Of a stretch of 64,000 bases of DNA, positions 17,301 through 25,919 are shown in pieces. Location of the stretch: positions 1-64,000 of the forward strand of contig JAGOLX010000010.1 of NCBI GenBank assembly GCA_017993835.1, read 5' to 3'. Each line of letters begins with the position of its first letter. The stretch's first letter is position 1. Under the pieces are notes generated by a model, which had not been told where the DNA came from, did no database searches, and saw only the letters and a list, made by a program, of their open reading frames with translations. Both the position numbers and the translations under genes were made by a program. Source of the DNA: Phycisphaerae bacterium (lineage in GTDB: Bacteria > Planctomycetota > Phycisphaerae > Sedimentisphaerales > Anaerobacaceae).

Positions 17301-17500
17301 CGGTCTCCCATGGGTGACGAGGTATAGGCTGGACGCCGTCATTCCTGCGCCAAGCAGGAATCCATGAGCCGCGGTTTGCGATGTGCCCTGGGAACTGGAT
17401 TCCCGCCCCCGATCGGGTCGAGGGCAGGCTTTGCGCGGGAATGACAATCCAGGGTCTTCGTGAGCCCCTATGGCACGCGTGCAAGTACGGTTGTACACCC
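17301..17500 (+). repeat. Dispersed intergenic repeat, copy 2
   Basis: The most complete copy. It holds GTCATTCCTGCGCCAAGCAG, the palindromic GGATTCCCGC ... GCGGGAATGACAA pair, CAGGGTCTTCGTGAGCCCC and CACGCGTGCAAGTACGGT. The same order is seen, inverted, at 51933-52060. It lies between the TPR gene and the beta-helix gene. Confidence 0.75.
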
Positions 17501-17652
17501 GACCTTTTCCCCGTCGTGGTTTTGTCTTGTATGTCCCCGTCGTTGATGGCACAATAGAGGTAAGAAGTGCCCGTACCGAGACTGCGACACAGGGAAGACG
17601 TCGCAGGGCAGGGAGAGACGTGAGCGACGCCTTTTTCGGAAAGGGTAGAACG

Positions 17653-19773
17653 ATGAAGAGACATACCGCAGTGATCCTCGTGGCTGCTGCATTCTTCTGT
17701 GGGTCCGCTTCTGCGGAGAGCGTCGAATGGATCGACGGGATGGGAGCGGTAGCCCCCTCCGGATGGTCGATCAGTCCGTCGGACCCCGCCACGACGGACG
17801 TGATTTCCTTCTCGGGGCCCACCGACCAGTCGTATGGAAACAGTTGCCAGGCCGAGGCGACCTTCGGCGGCACGCCGTATCTGTCCATCAATCACTCCAC
17901 CAAGAAGATCGAGTTGAAATTCCAGGGCCCGGCGCCCACGACGTGCATCCTGATCTACAAGCCCGCGGTGGGCTTTCGCGGCAACTTCGGGCCCCTCGCC
18001 GCAGGCAACTGGACCTTCTCGTGTACGAATTCCCGGATCCCGTTCTCCATCGCCTTCCGCGTCTCCGGCAGCGGCGGCGCCGGCAAGACCATCCGCGTGG
18101 ACAAGAACGCCCCACTGACCATCTGGACGCCCGACGGCAGCACCTGGACCAAGGCCTACCGCAAACTGCACGACGGACTGGCCGCGGCGCAGGACGGAGA
18201 CACGGTCCGTGTCGCCGACGGCACATACGTGCCCGACGAAGGGTCGGGCGTTACCCTGGGCGACCGCACCGCCTCCTTTGTGATTCCCGACGGCGTGACG
18301 GTCCAGTGCGGCTATGCCGGCTACGGCGCCAGCAATCCGGATGCGAGGAACGTGGACGCCTATCCGACGATCCTGAGCGGGGATCTGAACGGCGACGATC
18401 TCTGGGGCATCCTGAATACCTCGGAGAACAGCTATCACGTCGTCTCGGCCTCGGGATCGGGCACGCTCGACGGCGCGATCATCACCGCGGGCAACGCCGA
18501 CGGGTCGGGCAACGACCGCTACGGCGGCGGCGTCCTGCTGACCTCCTCGACGCTCCGGCTCGAAGCCTGCAAGATCCGAGGCAACAAGGCGGATTTCGGC
18601 GCCGGTCTGGCATGCCTCGAAGGCATCGCGCCGGTCGTGATCGACACGGAAATCACCGGCAACTGGGCGTACTTGTTCGGCGGATGCCTGTATAACGACG
18701 ACGCCAACGTCGAGATGACCAACTGCCTGGTCACCGGAAACACCGCCGGCAGTGCCGACATCCTGGGCGGCGACGCCATCGTCAACGTCATGGGCAGTCT
18801 CGACATCACCAACTGCACGATTGCGGACAATCAGCCCGGCTACTCTGTCCACGCGAACGAGAGGGCGATCGCCAATCTCATCTGGGGTACCGCTTTCGTG
18901 GACACGATCTCCATCAAGAACAGCATCATCCGCAACGGCGGCAACGAGGTCTGGTGCACCGAGCCGGGTCTCGTCACCCTCTACTATAACAACATCGAAG
19001 GCGGCGCCTCCGGGTTCAGCGGTTCCGGGAACATCGACGCGGATCCCCTTTTCAAGAATCCCGGGCTATTCAGCATAGAAGGGCAGTGGTTCTTCGACGA
19101 TGACGGGTACACCCTGCGGGTGGGCTCGCCCAGCATCAACGCGGGCAGCAACAGCCTCGTGCCCACAGGCGTCACGACGGATCTCGACGGGAACACTCGC
19201 GTTCAAGGCAGTCGGGTCGATCAGGGCGCCTACGAGTCGGGCGGGTTGCCTCCTGCGGTGGTCCTGGTTCCCGATGTGGTCAACAAGACGCAGGCTTCGG
19301 CACAATCCTCCATTACGAGCGCCGGACTGGTTGTCGGGACGATCAACCATGCGTACAGCAGCACGGTGGCCTCGGGACGAGTGATCAGTCAGGACCCGGT
19401 TGGCGGCTCGGTCGCCGTCGTGGGTTCTGCCGTGGATCTGGTGATCTCGCTCGGACCGGATCCGGGATCATCGTGGACGCTGGAGGATACCTCCGACATC
19501 AACATGATGGTCCCCAATCCTGCGCCCCCTTACCTCGTCACGGTCGACGGCTCGGGCACCTGGGACTTCTACGCCAGCGGCACGACGGACTACAAGATCG
19601 AGATCACCAGCGTCGCCGGCGTGGGCGGCACGTGGACCGTCGTCCCGTCGGCCGGCACGGTAGCCACCGGGTCGCACACGATCTCCTTCACCATGCACGG
19701 CGAAGATCTCGACGTCAGTTGGATGACCCCTGGAGCCCATAAGATCGCGGAGATCAGGTTCTACACGCGATAA
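17653..19773 (+). CDS. Secreted beta-helix protein with a PASTA domain
   Basis: A 706-residue exported surface protein. Signal peptide about 1-21 (ending GSASAE); an N-terminal all-beta domain about 25-150; a right-handed parallel beta-helix about 170-480 with pectate-lyase-like coils (LRLEACKIRGNKADFG, VEMTNCLVTGN, LDITNCTIADN). The end cap is the usual DADPLF ... GSPSINAGSN ... VDQGAYES. A PASTA-like module (VPDVVNKTQASAQSSI) follows at about 538-605, then a ~100-residue beta domain. PASTA on a beta-helix protein is unusual outside kinases and PBPs. No catalytic residues were identified, so binding or adhesion is as likely as lyase activity. Confidence 0.82.
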   Translation: MKRHTAVILVAAAFFCGSASAESVEWIDGMGAVAPSGWSISPSDPATTDVISFSGPTDQSYGNSCQAEATFGGTPYLSINHSTKKIELKFQGPAPTTCILIYKPAVGFRGNFGPLAAGNWTFSCTNSRIPFSIAFRVSGSGGAGKTIRVDKNAPLTIWTPDGSTWTKAYRKLHDGLAAAQDGDTVRVADGTYVPDEGSGVTLGDRTASFVIPDGVTVQCGYAGYGASNPDARNVDAYPTILSGDLNGDDLWGILNTSENSYHVVSASGSGTLDGAIITAGNADGSGNDRYGGGVLLTSSTLRLEACKIRGNKADFGAGLACLEGIAPVVIDTEITGNWAYLFGGCLYNDDANVEMTNCLVTGNTAGSADILGGDAIVNVMGSLDITNCTIADNQPGYSVHANERAIANLIWGTAFVDTISIKNSIIRNGGNEVWCTEPGLVTLYYNNIEGGASGFSGSGNIDADPLFKNPGLFSIEGQWFFDDDGYTLRVGSPSINAGSNSLVPTGVTTDLDGNTRVQGSRVDQGAYESGGLPPAVVLVPDVVNKTQASAQSSITSAGLVVGTINHAYSSTVASGRVISQDPVGGSVAVVGSAVDLVISLGPDPGSSWTLEDTSDINMMVPNPAPPYLVTVDGSGTWDFYASGTTDYKIEITSVAGVGGTWTVVPSAGTVATGSHTISFTMHGEDLDVSWMTPGAHKIAEIRFYTR

Positions 19774-19871
19774 CCGGCCACGACGCCGCAGGGAATCCCG
19801 TTCCGACGTCGCAGCAGAGAGGGTCTGCGCTCTTGAGATTGCAGTGAATCGGTCTGTGGAGTCGAATTCCC

Positions 19872-19915
19872 ACTGCCGGAAAACCTGCGAGGAGACCCCG
19901 GAACGGCAGTTTTTT
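19872..19915 (+). terminator. Hairpin with T-run after the beta-helix gene
   Basis: ACTGCCG (19872-19878) pairs with CGGCAGT (19904-19910) and is followed by a run of T. The 25-base interior can form a smaller inner pairing. It lies 100 bases after the beta-helix stop and just before the tRNA promoter. Confidence 0.55.
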
Positions 19916-19917
19916 GT

Positions 19918-19945
19918 TTGTCTGACTCCCGGTCGTCTATATAAT
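19918..19945 (+). promoter_or_regulatory. Sigma-70-like promoter for tRNA-Leu
   Basis: TTGTCT (19918-19923), 16 bases, and a perfect TATAAT (19940-19945). The tRNA begins about 115 bases later, leaving a leader to be processed. Confidence 0.6.
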
Positions 19946-20060
19946 AGTGCGTCCGGAAACAGGGGACTGCGACGGCGGGTCCAACGGTATCTGGTGTCTC
20001 AACAATGGTCCGGACAGGCCGGTGGTCGATACCGGCAGCGGTGGCGGTGTGCCGTTGTCC

Positions 20061-20143
20061 GGCCGAGTGGCGGAATGGCAGACGCTGGGGACTTAAAATC
20101 CCCTGCCCGCAAGGGCGTATGGGTTCGAGTCCCATCTCGGCCA
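20061..20143 (+). tRNA. tRNA-Leu (UAA)
   Basis: An 83-nt class II tRNA. Acceptor arm GGCCGAG pairs with CTCGGCC, discriminator A at 20143. Anticodon stem GGGGA/TCCCC holds loop CTTAAAA with anticodon TAA (20094-20096). The variable arm TGCCCGCAAGGGCGT forms its own hairpin, and the T-loop has GGTTCGAGTCC. CCA is not encoded (ACT follows). All three features are typical of leucine tRNA. Confidence 0.96.
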
Positions 20144-20272
20144 CTGGGGTGAACTGCGGGTTCCCGGTCGCCGTATGTTCTGGGCGCGTTCCACGCACGA
20201 ACCGAAGCGTCGACGCAACCACGGTATGAACTGGTCATGCCCTGTATCGACAGAGCGTGTTGGAGGTAGACT

Positions 20273-21607
20273 ATGGTCAACAAGAACGTCAAGCTCGTGG
20301 ACAACGACAAGCCGAATCTCTACCGCGAGGTGTTCCCCTATACGGAGTTCCCGAAGGTAGCTTTTGACGGGCAGCAGGAACCGTACGACGTGCCGGAGGA
20401 TATCTGGATCACCGACACAACGTTTCGCGACGGCCAGCAGGCCCGGCCGCCGTACAAGCCCGAGCAGATCCTCCGGATCTACGACCTCCTGCACCAGATC
20501 GACGGCGGCGCCGGCCTGATCCGCCAGTGTGAGTTCTTCCTCTATTCCGATAAGGACCGCAAGGCCGTCGAGCTGTGCAAGGCCCGCGGCTACAAGTACC
20601 CCGAGATCACCGGCTGGATCCGCGCAGTGGCCGCGGATTTCAAGCTCGTCTCCCAGCTCGGGCTCCAGGAAACCGGCATTCTGACCTCCGCCAGCGACTA
20701 CCACGTCTTCCTGAAGCTGGGCAAGACCCGTTCCCAGGCGCTGAACAGCTACCTGGACATCGTCAAGGCCGCCCTGGACACCGGCGTGCTGCCGCGATGC
20801 CACCTGGAAGACATCACGCGAGCGGATTACGACGGGTTCATCCTGCCGTTCGCGGTCGAATTGGTGAAGATCCAGGAACAGTACGGCAAGCCGGTCAAGA
20901 TCCGCCTGTGCGACACGCTGGGTTTCGGCCTGCCCTGGCCGGGCGTCGCGCTGCCGCGGAGCATTCCCAAGCTGATCCAAGGGCTTCGCAGAATCGGTGT
21001 CCAGCCCGCGCAGCTCGAATGGCACGGACACAACGACTTCCACAAGGTCCTAATCAACGCGGCCACCGCGTGGCTCTACGGATGCAGCGCCGCCAATGCG
21101 TCGATCTTCGGCTCCGGCGAGCGAACGGGCAATCCGCCGCTGGAGGCCCTGGTCATCGAGCACGCGCAGCTTCGCGGCATGGTCCCCGGCGTCAACTACG
21201 CCGCCATCACCGAGCTGGCCCACTATGCCCACACGGAGCTGGGCTTCGAGATCCCGCGAAACTACCCGCTGGTCGGCCAGGATTTCAACGTGACGCGGGC
21301 GGGCATCCACGCCGACGGGCTGCTCAAGAACGAAGAGATTTACAACTGCTTCGATACGAACAAGCTGCTCAACCGGCCCATCGGCGTTGCCATCGCCGAC
21401 AAGACCGGCGCCGCGGGCATCAAACACTGGGTCGAGACGCGCTACGAGATCCAGATCGCCAAGCATGACCCTCGCATCATGCGGATCAAGGACCGGATCG
21501 ACGCGGAGTACGCGGCCGACCGCATCTCGGCGATCTCCGATGAAGAGATGCACCAGTGGGTTCGCGAGGCCTTCGAGGCCCAGATGCCGCCGGCCAGAAA
21601 AGGATAG
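20273..21607 (+). CDS. Re-citrate synthase / homocitrate-synthase-like enzyme
   Basis: A 444-residue HMGL-like TIM-barrel acyltransferase of the LeuA superfamily. DTTFRDGQQARPPY near residue 50 holds the catalytic Arg-Asp; WHGHNDFHKV near 255 carries the metal-binding histidines; FGSGERTGNPP is the usual loop. The N-terminal REVFPYTEFPKV and FLYSDKDRKAVELC blocks resemble Re-citrate synthases of anaerobes rather than 2-isopropylmalate synthase, and the LeuA regulatory domain is absent. It would make citrate from oxaloacetate and acetyl-CoA. Homocitrate synthase or an unknown malate-type synthase cannot be excluded. The start follows TTGGAGG. It stands alone after tRNA-Leu. Confidence 0.72.
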   Translation: MVNKNVKLVDNDKPNLYREVFPYTEFPKVAFDGQQEPYDVPEDIWITDTTFRDGQQARPPYKPEQILRIYDLLHQIDGGAGLIRQCEFFLYSDKDRKAVELCKARGYKYPEITGWIRAVAADFKLVSQLGLQETGILTSASDYHVFLKLGKTRSQALNSYLDIVKAALDTGVLPRCHLEDITRADYDGFILPFAVELVKIQEQYGKPVKIRLCDTLGFGLPWPGVALPRSIPKLIQGLRRIGVQPAQLEWHGHNDFHKVLINAATAWLYGCSAANASIFGSGERTGNPPLEALVIEHAQLRGMVPGVNYAAITELAHYAHTELGFEIPRNYPLVGQDFNVTRAGIHADGLLKNEEIYNCFDTNKLLNRPIGVAIADKTGAAGIKHWVETRYEIQIAKHDPRIMRIKDRIDAEYAADRISAISDEEMHQWVREAFEAQMPPARKG

Positions 21608-21620
21608 GACTGCAACGAGA

Positions 21621-21778
21621 AGGAAATCCAAAGCACGAATATCGAAATCCGAAACAAACTCCAAGCACGAAATCCAAATGACTGAAACGCTATCGCCCGT
21701 CCAACGGTCGGTTTGGGTTTGTGGATTTCTGTCATTCGCGCTTGTTTCGGATTTCGTACTTCGAATTTCGGATTTCCT
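21621..21778. repeat. Long imperfect inverted repeat (AAATCCGAA type)
   Basis: Two 37-base arms (21621-21657 and 21742-21778) carry AGGAAATCC ... CGAAATCCGAAACAA and its reverse complement with a few mismatches, enclosing about 84 bases that hold further partial copies (GCACGAAATCC). It could fold into a long stem. It fills the spacer between two plus-strand genes. Confidence 0.75.
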
Positions 21779-21792
21779 CGCTTCGAGGTGTT

Positions 21793-22563
21793 ATGGCTCA
21801 CGACGAGATCAAAGCGGTTCTTTTTGACCTCGGCGATACGATTTTGAACTTCGGCAAAGTCGATACGACGAGGGCCTTCCTGGCAGGCGCCCGCGCTTCG
21901 CACGCCTTCCTGAGGTCGCAGGGCCAGCCGGCCGCCTGGTTCCCCTGGTACTTCACCTGCAATCTCGTTCGCATGAGGATCCACTACCTGATCTCGAATC
22001 TGACGCACAAAGACTTCGACTCGCTCGACGTGCTCAAGGCGATCGGCACCCGTCAAGGGGTGCAGATGTCGCCGGCACAGTGGGACGAGTTCGCCTGGCT
22101 GTGGTACGAGACGCTCAGTCGCACGGCGCAGGTCGAGCCGGACCTGCGCGAGACCCTCGATACCCTGCGAGGCATGGGGCTCAAGCTCGGGATCGTGTCC
22201 AATACGTTCGTCAGCCGGGCCTCCCTGGCCAGACACCTGGGCCAGCTCGGCCTGCTCGAGTTCTTCCCCATCCAGCTCTATTCCTATGAGTACCATTTCC
22301 GCAAGCCCAGCACGGAGATCTTCCGCATCGCGGCCGGCAAGATCGGAGAGACCGCCGAGAGCATCGTCTTCGTCGGGGACCGGATCGACAACGACGTGTT
22401 GCCGGCGATGAAAACCGGGATGCACGCTGTGCTCAAGGACGCCTACACCAACGCGGGCAAGCCGACGCCGCCGGGGGCTCACAGGATTCGTCTGCTTGCG
22501 GAGTTGCCGGGTGTTGTCGAGCGGATCAACGCTGCCGGGCAGCCGGCGCGGGTCAAGCCGTGA
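21793..22563 (+). CDS. HAD-superfamily hydrolase
   Basis: A 256-residue cytoplasmic phosphatase-like protein. Motif I is LFDLGDTIL (nucleophile Asp near residue 12), motif II GIVSNTFVS, the motif III lysine lies in YHFRKPSTEIF, and motif IV is FVGDRIDND. The cap domain (about residues 25-115) is helical, as in phosphoglycolate-phosphatase-like HADs. Substrate unknown. ATG 21793 starts right after the long inverted repeat; no strong Shine-Dalgarno is seen apart from GAGG at 21785. Confidence 0.88.
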   Translation: MAHDEIKAVLFDLGDTILNFGKVDTTRAFLAGARASHAFLRSQGQPAAWFPWYFTCNLVRMRIHYLISNLTHKDFDSLDVLKAIGTRQGVQMSPAQWDEFAWLWYETLSRTAQVEPDLRETLDTLRGMGLKLGIVSNTFVSRASLARHLGQLGLLEFFPIQLYSYEYHFRKPSTEIFRIAAGKIGETAESIVFVGDRIDNDVLPAMKTGMHAVLKDAYTNAGKPTPPGAHRIRLLAELPGVVERINAAGQPARVKP

Positions 22564-22602
22564 GTCTTCTTTCGTTGCCTGCGGAAGTCATCGGAAACTG
22601 CA

Positions 22603-22631
22603 TTGACACGTCGCGTCCGTCTTCATACTAT
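22603..22631 (+). promoter_or_regulatory. Sigma-70-like promoter for trxA
   Basis: TTGACA (22603-22608), a 17-base spacer and TACTAT (22626-22631). This is close to consensus and 88 bases upstream of the trxA start. Confidence 0.65.
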
Positions 22632-22718
22632 CGCATCCCGTTCGTCCACGTTGCGTGCTGGCGCTGGTTGACACTTGAAACGCGACGCGGGACGTGCAAC
22701 GGATGAAGGAGAATACCG

Positions 22719-23057
22719 ATGGCAGCAGGCAGAACGATTGATGTGACCGATGAGAGCTTCGCGGACGAAGTGCTCGAATCGGATATTCCCGTCCTGGTGG
22801 ATTACTGGGCGCCGTGGTGCGGGCCGTGTCGAATGGCCGCACCGGTTCTGGAGAAGATTGCCGACGAGTACGATGGTCGGCTGAAGGTCTGCAAGCTCAA
22901 CGTGGACGAGAACCGCGAGATTGCGACCCAGCATCGGATCATGAGCGTCCCGACGATGTTCCTGTTCAAGGACGGCGGACTGGTCGATCAGATCACCGGA
23001 ATGACTCCGAACTTCGAGTCGGATCTCAAGAGGAAGATAGAACCCTACGTAGAGTGA
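22719..23057 (+). CDS. trxA: Thioredoxin
   Basis: A 112-residue thioredoxin with the active site WCGPC (DYWAPWCGPCRMAAP) near residues 31-35 and the cis-proline in SVPTMFLF. It reduces protein disulfides with electrons from thioredoxin reductase, encoded just downstream. GAAGGAGAATACCG precedes the ATG. Length and motif are standard. Confidence 0.96.
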   Translation: MAAGRTIDVTDESFADEVLESDIPVLVDYWAPWCGPCRMAAPVLEKIADEYDGRLKVCKLNVDENREIATQHRIMSVPTMFLFKDGGLVDQITGMTPNFESDLKRKIEPYVE

Positions 23058-23069
23058 CGGAGGGTTCTG

Positions 23070-23114
23070 TTCGTCCTGTCAGTCCCATGGGTCCGATGGG
23101 ACGCACAGGACGAA
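23070..23114. repeat. Hairpin of the GGAC/GTCC repeat type between trxA and trxB
   Basis: TTCGTCCTGTCAGTCCCAT pairs with ATGGGACGCACAGGACGAA (two mismatches) around a 7-base loop. GGACGAATAGGACCGATAGG follows. Similar GGACCTATGGGAC sequence lies on the other side of trxB at 24149-24203. Confidence 0.7.
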
Positions 23115-23160
23115 TAGGACCGATAGGACGCGACGAAGCCGAAGTCGGAGGAACGACACC

Positions 23161-24153
23161 ATGGCGGATTCTCAGTACGACGTGATTATCGTCGGTGGCG
23201 GACCGGCCGGACTCGGGGCCGCTCTGTACAGCTCGCGAGACCGCTACCGGACGGTGATCCTGGAGAAAATGATTCCCGGCGGGCAGATCTTCAACACCGA
23301 TCGGATCGAGAACTACCCCGGAATCGCCCGAATCGACGGGCCGAGCCTGATCGACCAGATGCAGAAGCAGGTCGAGAGCTTCGGCACGGAGATCCAGACC
23401 GCCAGCGAGGTGACGGACATCAAGCGGACCGCCGACGGCCACATCGAGGTTTACTGTGGCAAGGACCGCTACGTCGCGAGGGCGGTCATCCTGGCGCCGG
23501 GCAGCGGCTACCGCAAGCTGGGTGTCCCCGGCGAGGACGAGTTCCGCAATGCGGGCGCGGGCGTCAGCTATTGCGGCACATGCGACGCGCCGTTCTTTCG
23601 AGACAAGGAAGTGGTCTCGGTCGGAGGCGGTAATTCAGCCCTCGAAGAGACCCTGCACCTGACGAAGTACGCGAAGAAGGTGACGATCATCCACCGGCGC
23701 AACGAGTTCCGCGCGGACAAGATCCTCGTCGAGGAGCTGCTGGCCAAGGCCGCCGAGCCGAATAGTCCTCTGGTCATCCGCTACGACTCGGTCGTCACCG
23801 CGATCCAGGGCGCCGGACGGGTCCAGTCCGTGCGGCTCAAGAACGTCAAGACCAACCGCGAGGAAGACTACCCCTGCGATGGCGCGTTCATCTTCGTCGG
23901 CATGGTGCCCAACACGGAGTTCCTCAAGGGCATCGTGGACCTGACGGACCAGGGCTTCATCCGCTGCGACAACGCGACTTTGCGAACCTCAGTCCCGGGG
24001 ATCTTCGTTGCAGGCGACTGCCGGGTCGGAGCGACGATGCAGCTCATCACCGCGGTCGCCGACGGCGTCAACGCAGCCATGATGATCAAGCAGTACCTCC
24101 GCGATCCGCAGTGGTGGAAGAAGGCAACCAGCGGAGAATCCTTCGGCTGGTGA
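23161..24153 (+). CDS. trxB: Thioredoxin-disulfide reductase
   Basis: A 330-residue FAD/NADPH flavoenzyme. FAD-binding IVGGGPAGLGAALYSSR is at the N-terminus; the redox motif CGTC lies in SYCGTCDAPFF near residue 140; the NADPH site is SVGGGNSALEE near 155; and a second FAD motif is GIFVAGDCRVG near 280. It keeps the upstream thioredoxin reduced. The two genes are separated by a 100-bp hairpin-rich spacer. CGGAGGAACGACACC precedes the ATG. Confidence 0.95.
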   Translation: MADSQYDVIIVGGGPAGLGAALYSSRDRYRTVILEKMIPGGQIFNTDRIENYPGIARIDGPSLIDQMQKQVESFGTEIQTASEVTDIKRTADGHIEVYCGKDRYVARAVILAPGSGYRKLGVPGEDEFRNAGAGVSYCGTCDAPFFRDKEVVSVGGGNSALEETLHLTKYAKKVTIIHRRNEFRADKILVEELLAKAAEPNSPLVIRYDSVVTAIQGAGRVQSVRLKNVKTNREEDYPCDGAFIFVGMVPNTEFLKGIVDLTDQGFIRCDNATLRTSVPGIFVAGDCRVGATMQLITAVADGVNAAMMIKQYLRDPQWWKKATSGESFGW

Positions 24154-24203
24154 CGGAATGGGACATGGGACCCATAGGACGAACAGGACCTATGGGACGT
24201 CAC
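24149..24203. terminator. Bidirectional terminator-like hairpin between trxB and the symporter
   Basis: GTGACG ... CCCATAGG pairs with CCTATGGG ... CGTCAC, covering the stop codons of both convergent genes (trxB ends 24153, symporter ends 24200). It is related in sequence to the hairpin at 23070-23114. Confidence 0.55.
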
Positions 24204-25732
24204 CAGAAGATCCCATAGAAGACCGCGACCGCTGCCAGGACTGCGGCGCCGGCCAGTTTCACCCCTGGCGTAGTCGTTGTCTCGATTTCCTCGCGAACGG
24301 GCAGCACCCTGGGTGTCTCCAACGGTCGGAGGAACGTGATCGATCCCATAATCATCAACACCAGTTCGAACGCCAGGGCAACCTGAATCAGGAAATGTAT
24401 GCCCGGTGCGAAAAACCGGAATAACGCATACAGGGCAGGACCACAGACCAACGCGGCTACGCCGGCAGCGGGAGGGGCCTGCGGAACGAGCATCCCGAAG
24501 AGAAACGCCGCCACGACGCCCGGCCAGATGTAGCCCTGGAACTGCTGGATGTAATTGAAGATCCCGCCGAACCTCGGATCGTTCAGTCGGGGCGCCAGAA
24601 GACAGCCGGCAACGACGACCGCCGCGGTTGTGATCCGTCCGAGCAGCAGCAGGCGCTTCTGCGGCGCGTTCCGGTCGAAGAGCCGACTGTAGATATCCAT
24701 GGTCAGGATCGTAGAGACGGAGTTCAGCATGGATGCCAGGGAACTGATAACCGCGCCGGTGATGGCGGCGAACATGAACCCCCGCAGACCGGCCGGAATC
24801 AGGTGGCGGATCAGCATCGGAAATGCCTCGTCGGCCGATTTCATCTGACTGCCGTAGAGCTGGTACGACATGATCCCCGGCATGACGATGGCAAAGGGAA
24901 TGAGCAGCCACAAGCCGCCGGCGAAGATCACGCCCAGTTGGCCCTGGCGGAGCGTCTTGGCGGCCAGCGTCCGCTGCACGATGAACTGGTTCAGGCCGCA
25001 GTAGTACAAAATGACGATCCCCATTCCGGACACCACGCTCGTCCAGGGCAGGCCCTCGTGACTGGCCGGGTGGACCATGTGGAGCCGATCTGCGTTGGCG
25101 GTCGAGAACTGCTCCCAGCCGCCGCAGGCGTGCAGACCGAGGAAGAAGGTGGCAATCCCCCCGATCAGCAGGGCGCCGCCCAGGAAGAGGTCGGCCCAGG
25201 CGATGGCCTTGAGCCCGCCCCAAATGGTGTAGACCGCTGCGATCGACCCGATGAGCCAGACGCTCTTGGTCAGGCTGACGTCAAACACCTTGCTCACCGT
25301 GAACGCGCCGGAATAGAGCACCGCGGACAGGAGCACGGCGATGTAGATCACCACAGTAGTCGCGGCCATGAGGACCCGGGCCGTGGAGTTGTACCGGTAT
25401 TCGAGGTATTCGGGCATCGTGTAGATCCCCGCCTTGAGGAACCGGGGCAGGAGGGTGAACGCGATCAGGACGATGCCGATGCTGCCGGCCAGTTGCCAGT
25501 TGCTCACCGCCAGGCCGACGCTGCCGGCGCCCTGGCCGCTCATGCCGACGAACTGCTCGGTGGAGATATTGGCCGCGATGATGGACAAGCCGATCAGGGG
25601 CCAGGTGAGTCCCCGTCCCGCCAAGAAGTAATCCTCGCTGGTCCGCTCCCGCCGACTTTTGAACATGCTGACCCCGACGACCACCGCGATGAACGCGACG
25701 AAGACCCCGACATCGAAGGCATTCAATTCCAT
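24200..25732 (-). CDS. Sodium/solute symporter (SSS family)
   Basis: A 510-residue inner-membrane transporter with about 13-14 hydrophobic helices. EDYFLAGRGLTWPLIGLSI and SNISTEQ-like AANISTEQFVGMSGQ at the N-terminus are SSS hallmarks. The Na-site region is around GFMFAAITGAVISSLASMLNS (about residues 315-335, here shown in part). It resembles the SGLT-like sugar symporters common in polysaccharide-degrading bacteria, but the substrate cannot be read. ATG 25732 follows GAGTGGA at 8 bases; GTG 25744 is an alternative start. It is divergent from the metallophosphoesterase genes. Confidence 0.92.
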   Translation of the reverse strand: MELNAFDVGVFVAFIAVVVGVSMFKSRRERTSEDYFLAGRGLTWPLIGLSIIAANISTEQFVGMSGQGAGSVGLAVSNWQLAGSIGIVLIAFTLLPRFLKAGIYTMPEYLEYRYNSTARVLMAATTVVIYIAVLLSAVLYSGAFTVSKVFDVSLTKSVWLIGSIAAVYTIWGGLKAIAWADLFLGGALLIGGIATFFLGLHACGGWEQFSTANADRLHMVHPASHEGLPWTSVVSGMGIVILYYCGLNQFIVQRTLAAKTLRQGQLGVIFAGGLWLLIPFAIVMPGIMSYQLYGSQMKSADEAFPMLIRHLIPAGLRGFMFAAITGAVISSLASMLNSVSTILTMDIYSRLFDRNAPQKRLLLLGRITTAAVVVAGCLLAPRLNDPRFGGIFNYIQQFQGYIWPGVVAAFLFGMLVPQAPPAAGVAALVCGPALYALFRFFAPGIHFLIQVALAFELVLMIMGSITFLRPLETPRVLPVREEIETTTTPGVKLAGAAVLAAVAVFYGIFW

Positions 25733-25919
25733 GGGAGAATCCACTCAACGCAGTTATCAACATTTCGACTCATGTTCCGAGTTGTCACAATAATAGACCT
25801 TCAGTCCGAGTGCCACAAGATTTCGCCCGCGGGGCTTTGCACATCGTGACGAATCTGGTAGAAACAGAGTATCCGACGAACAACGACAGGATGGTGATAG
25901 CAGCAGAAAGGGCCGATGC

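Noticed and set aside
15710-17311. A 533-codon minus-strand frame
   Set aside because: It mirrors the TPR gene; the plus strand has regular TPR repeats, the minus frame has no structure.
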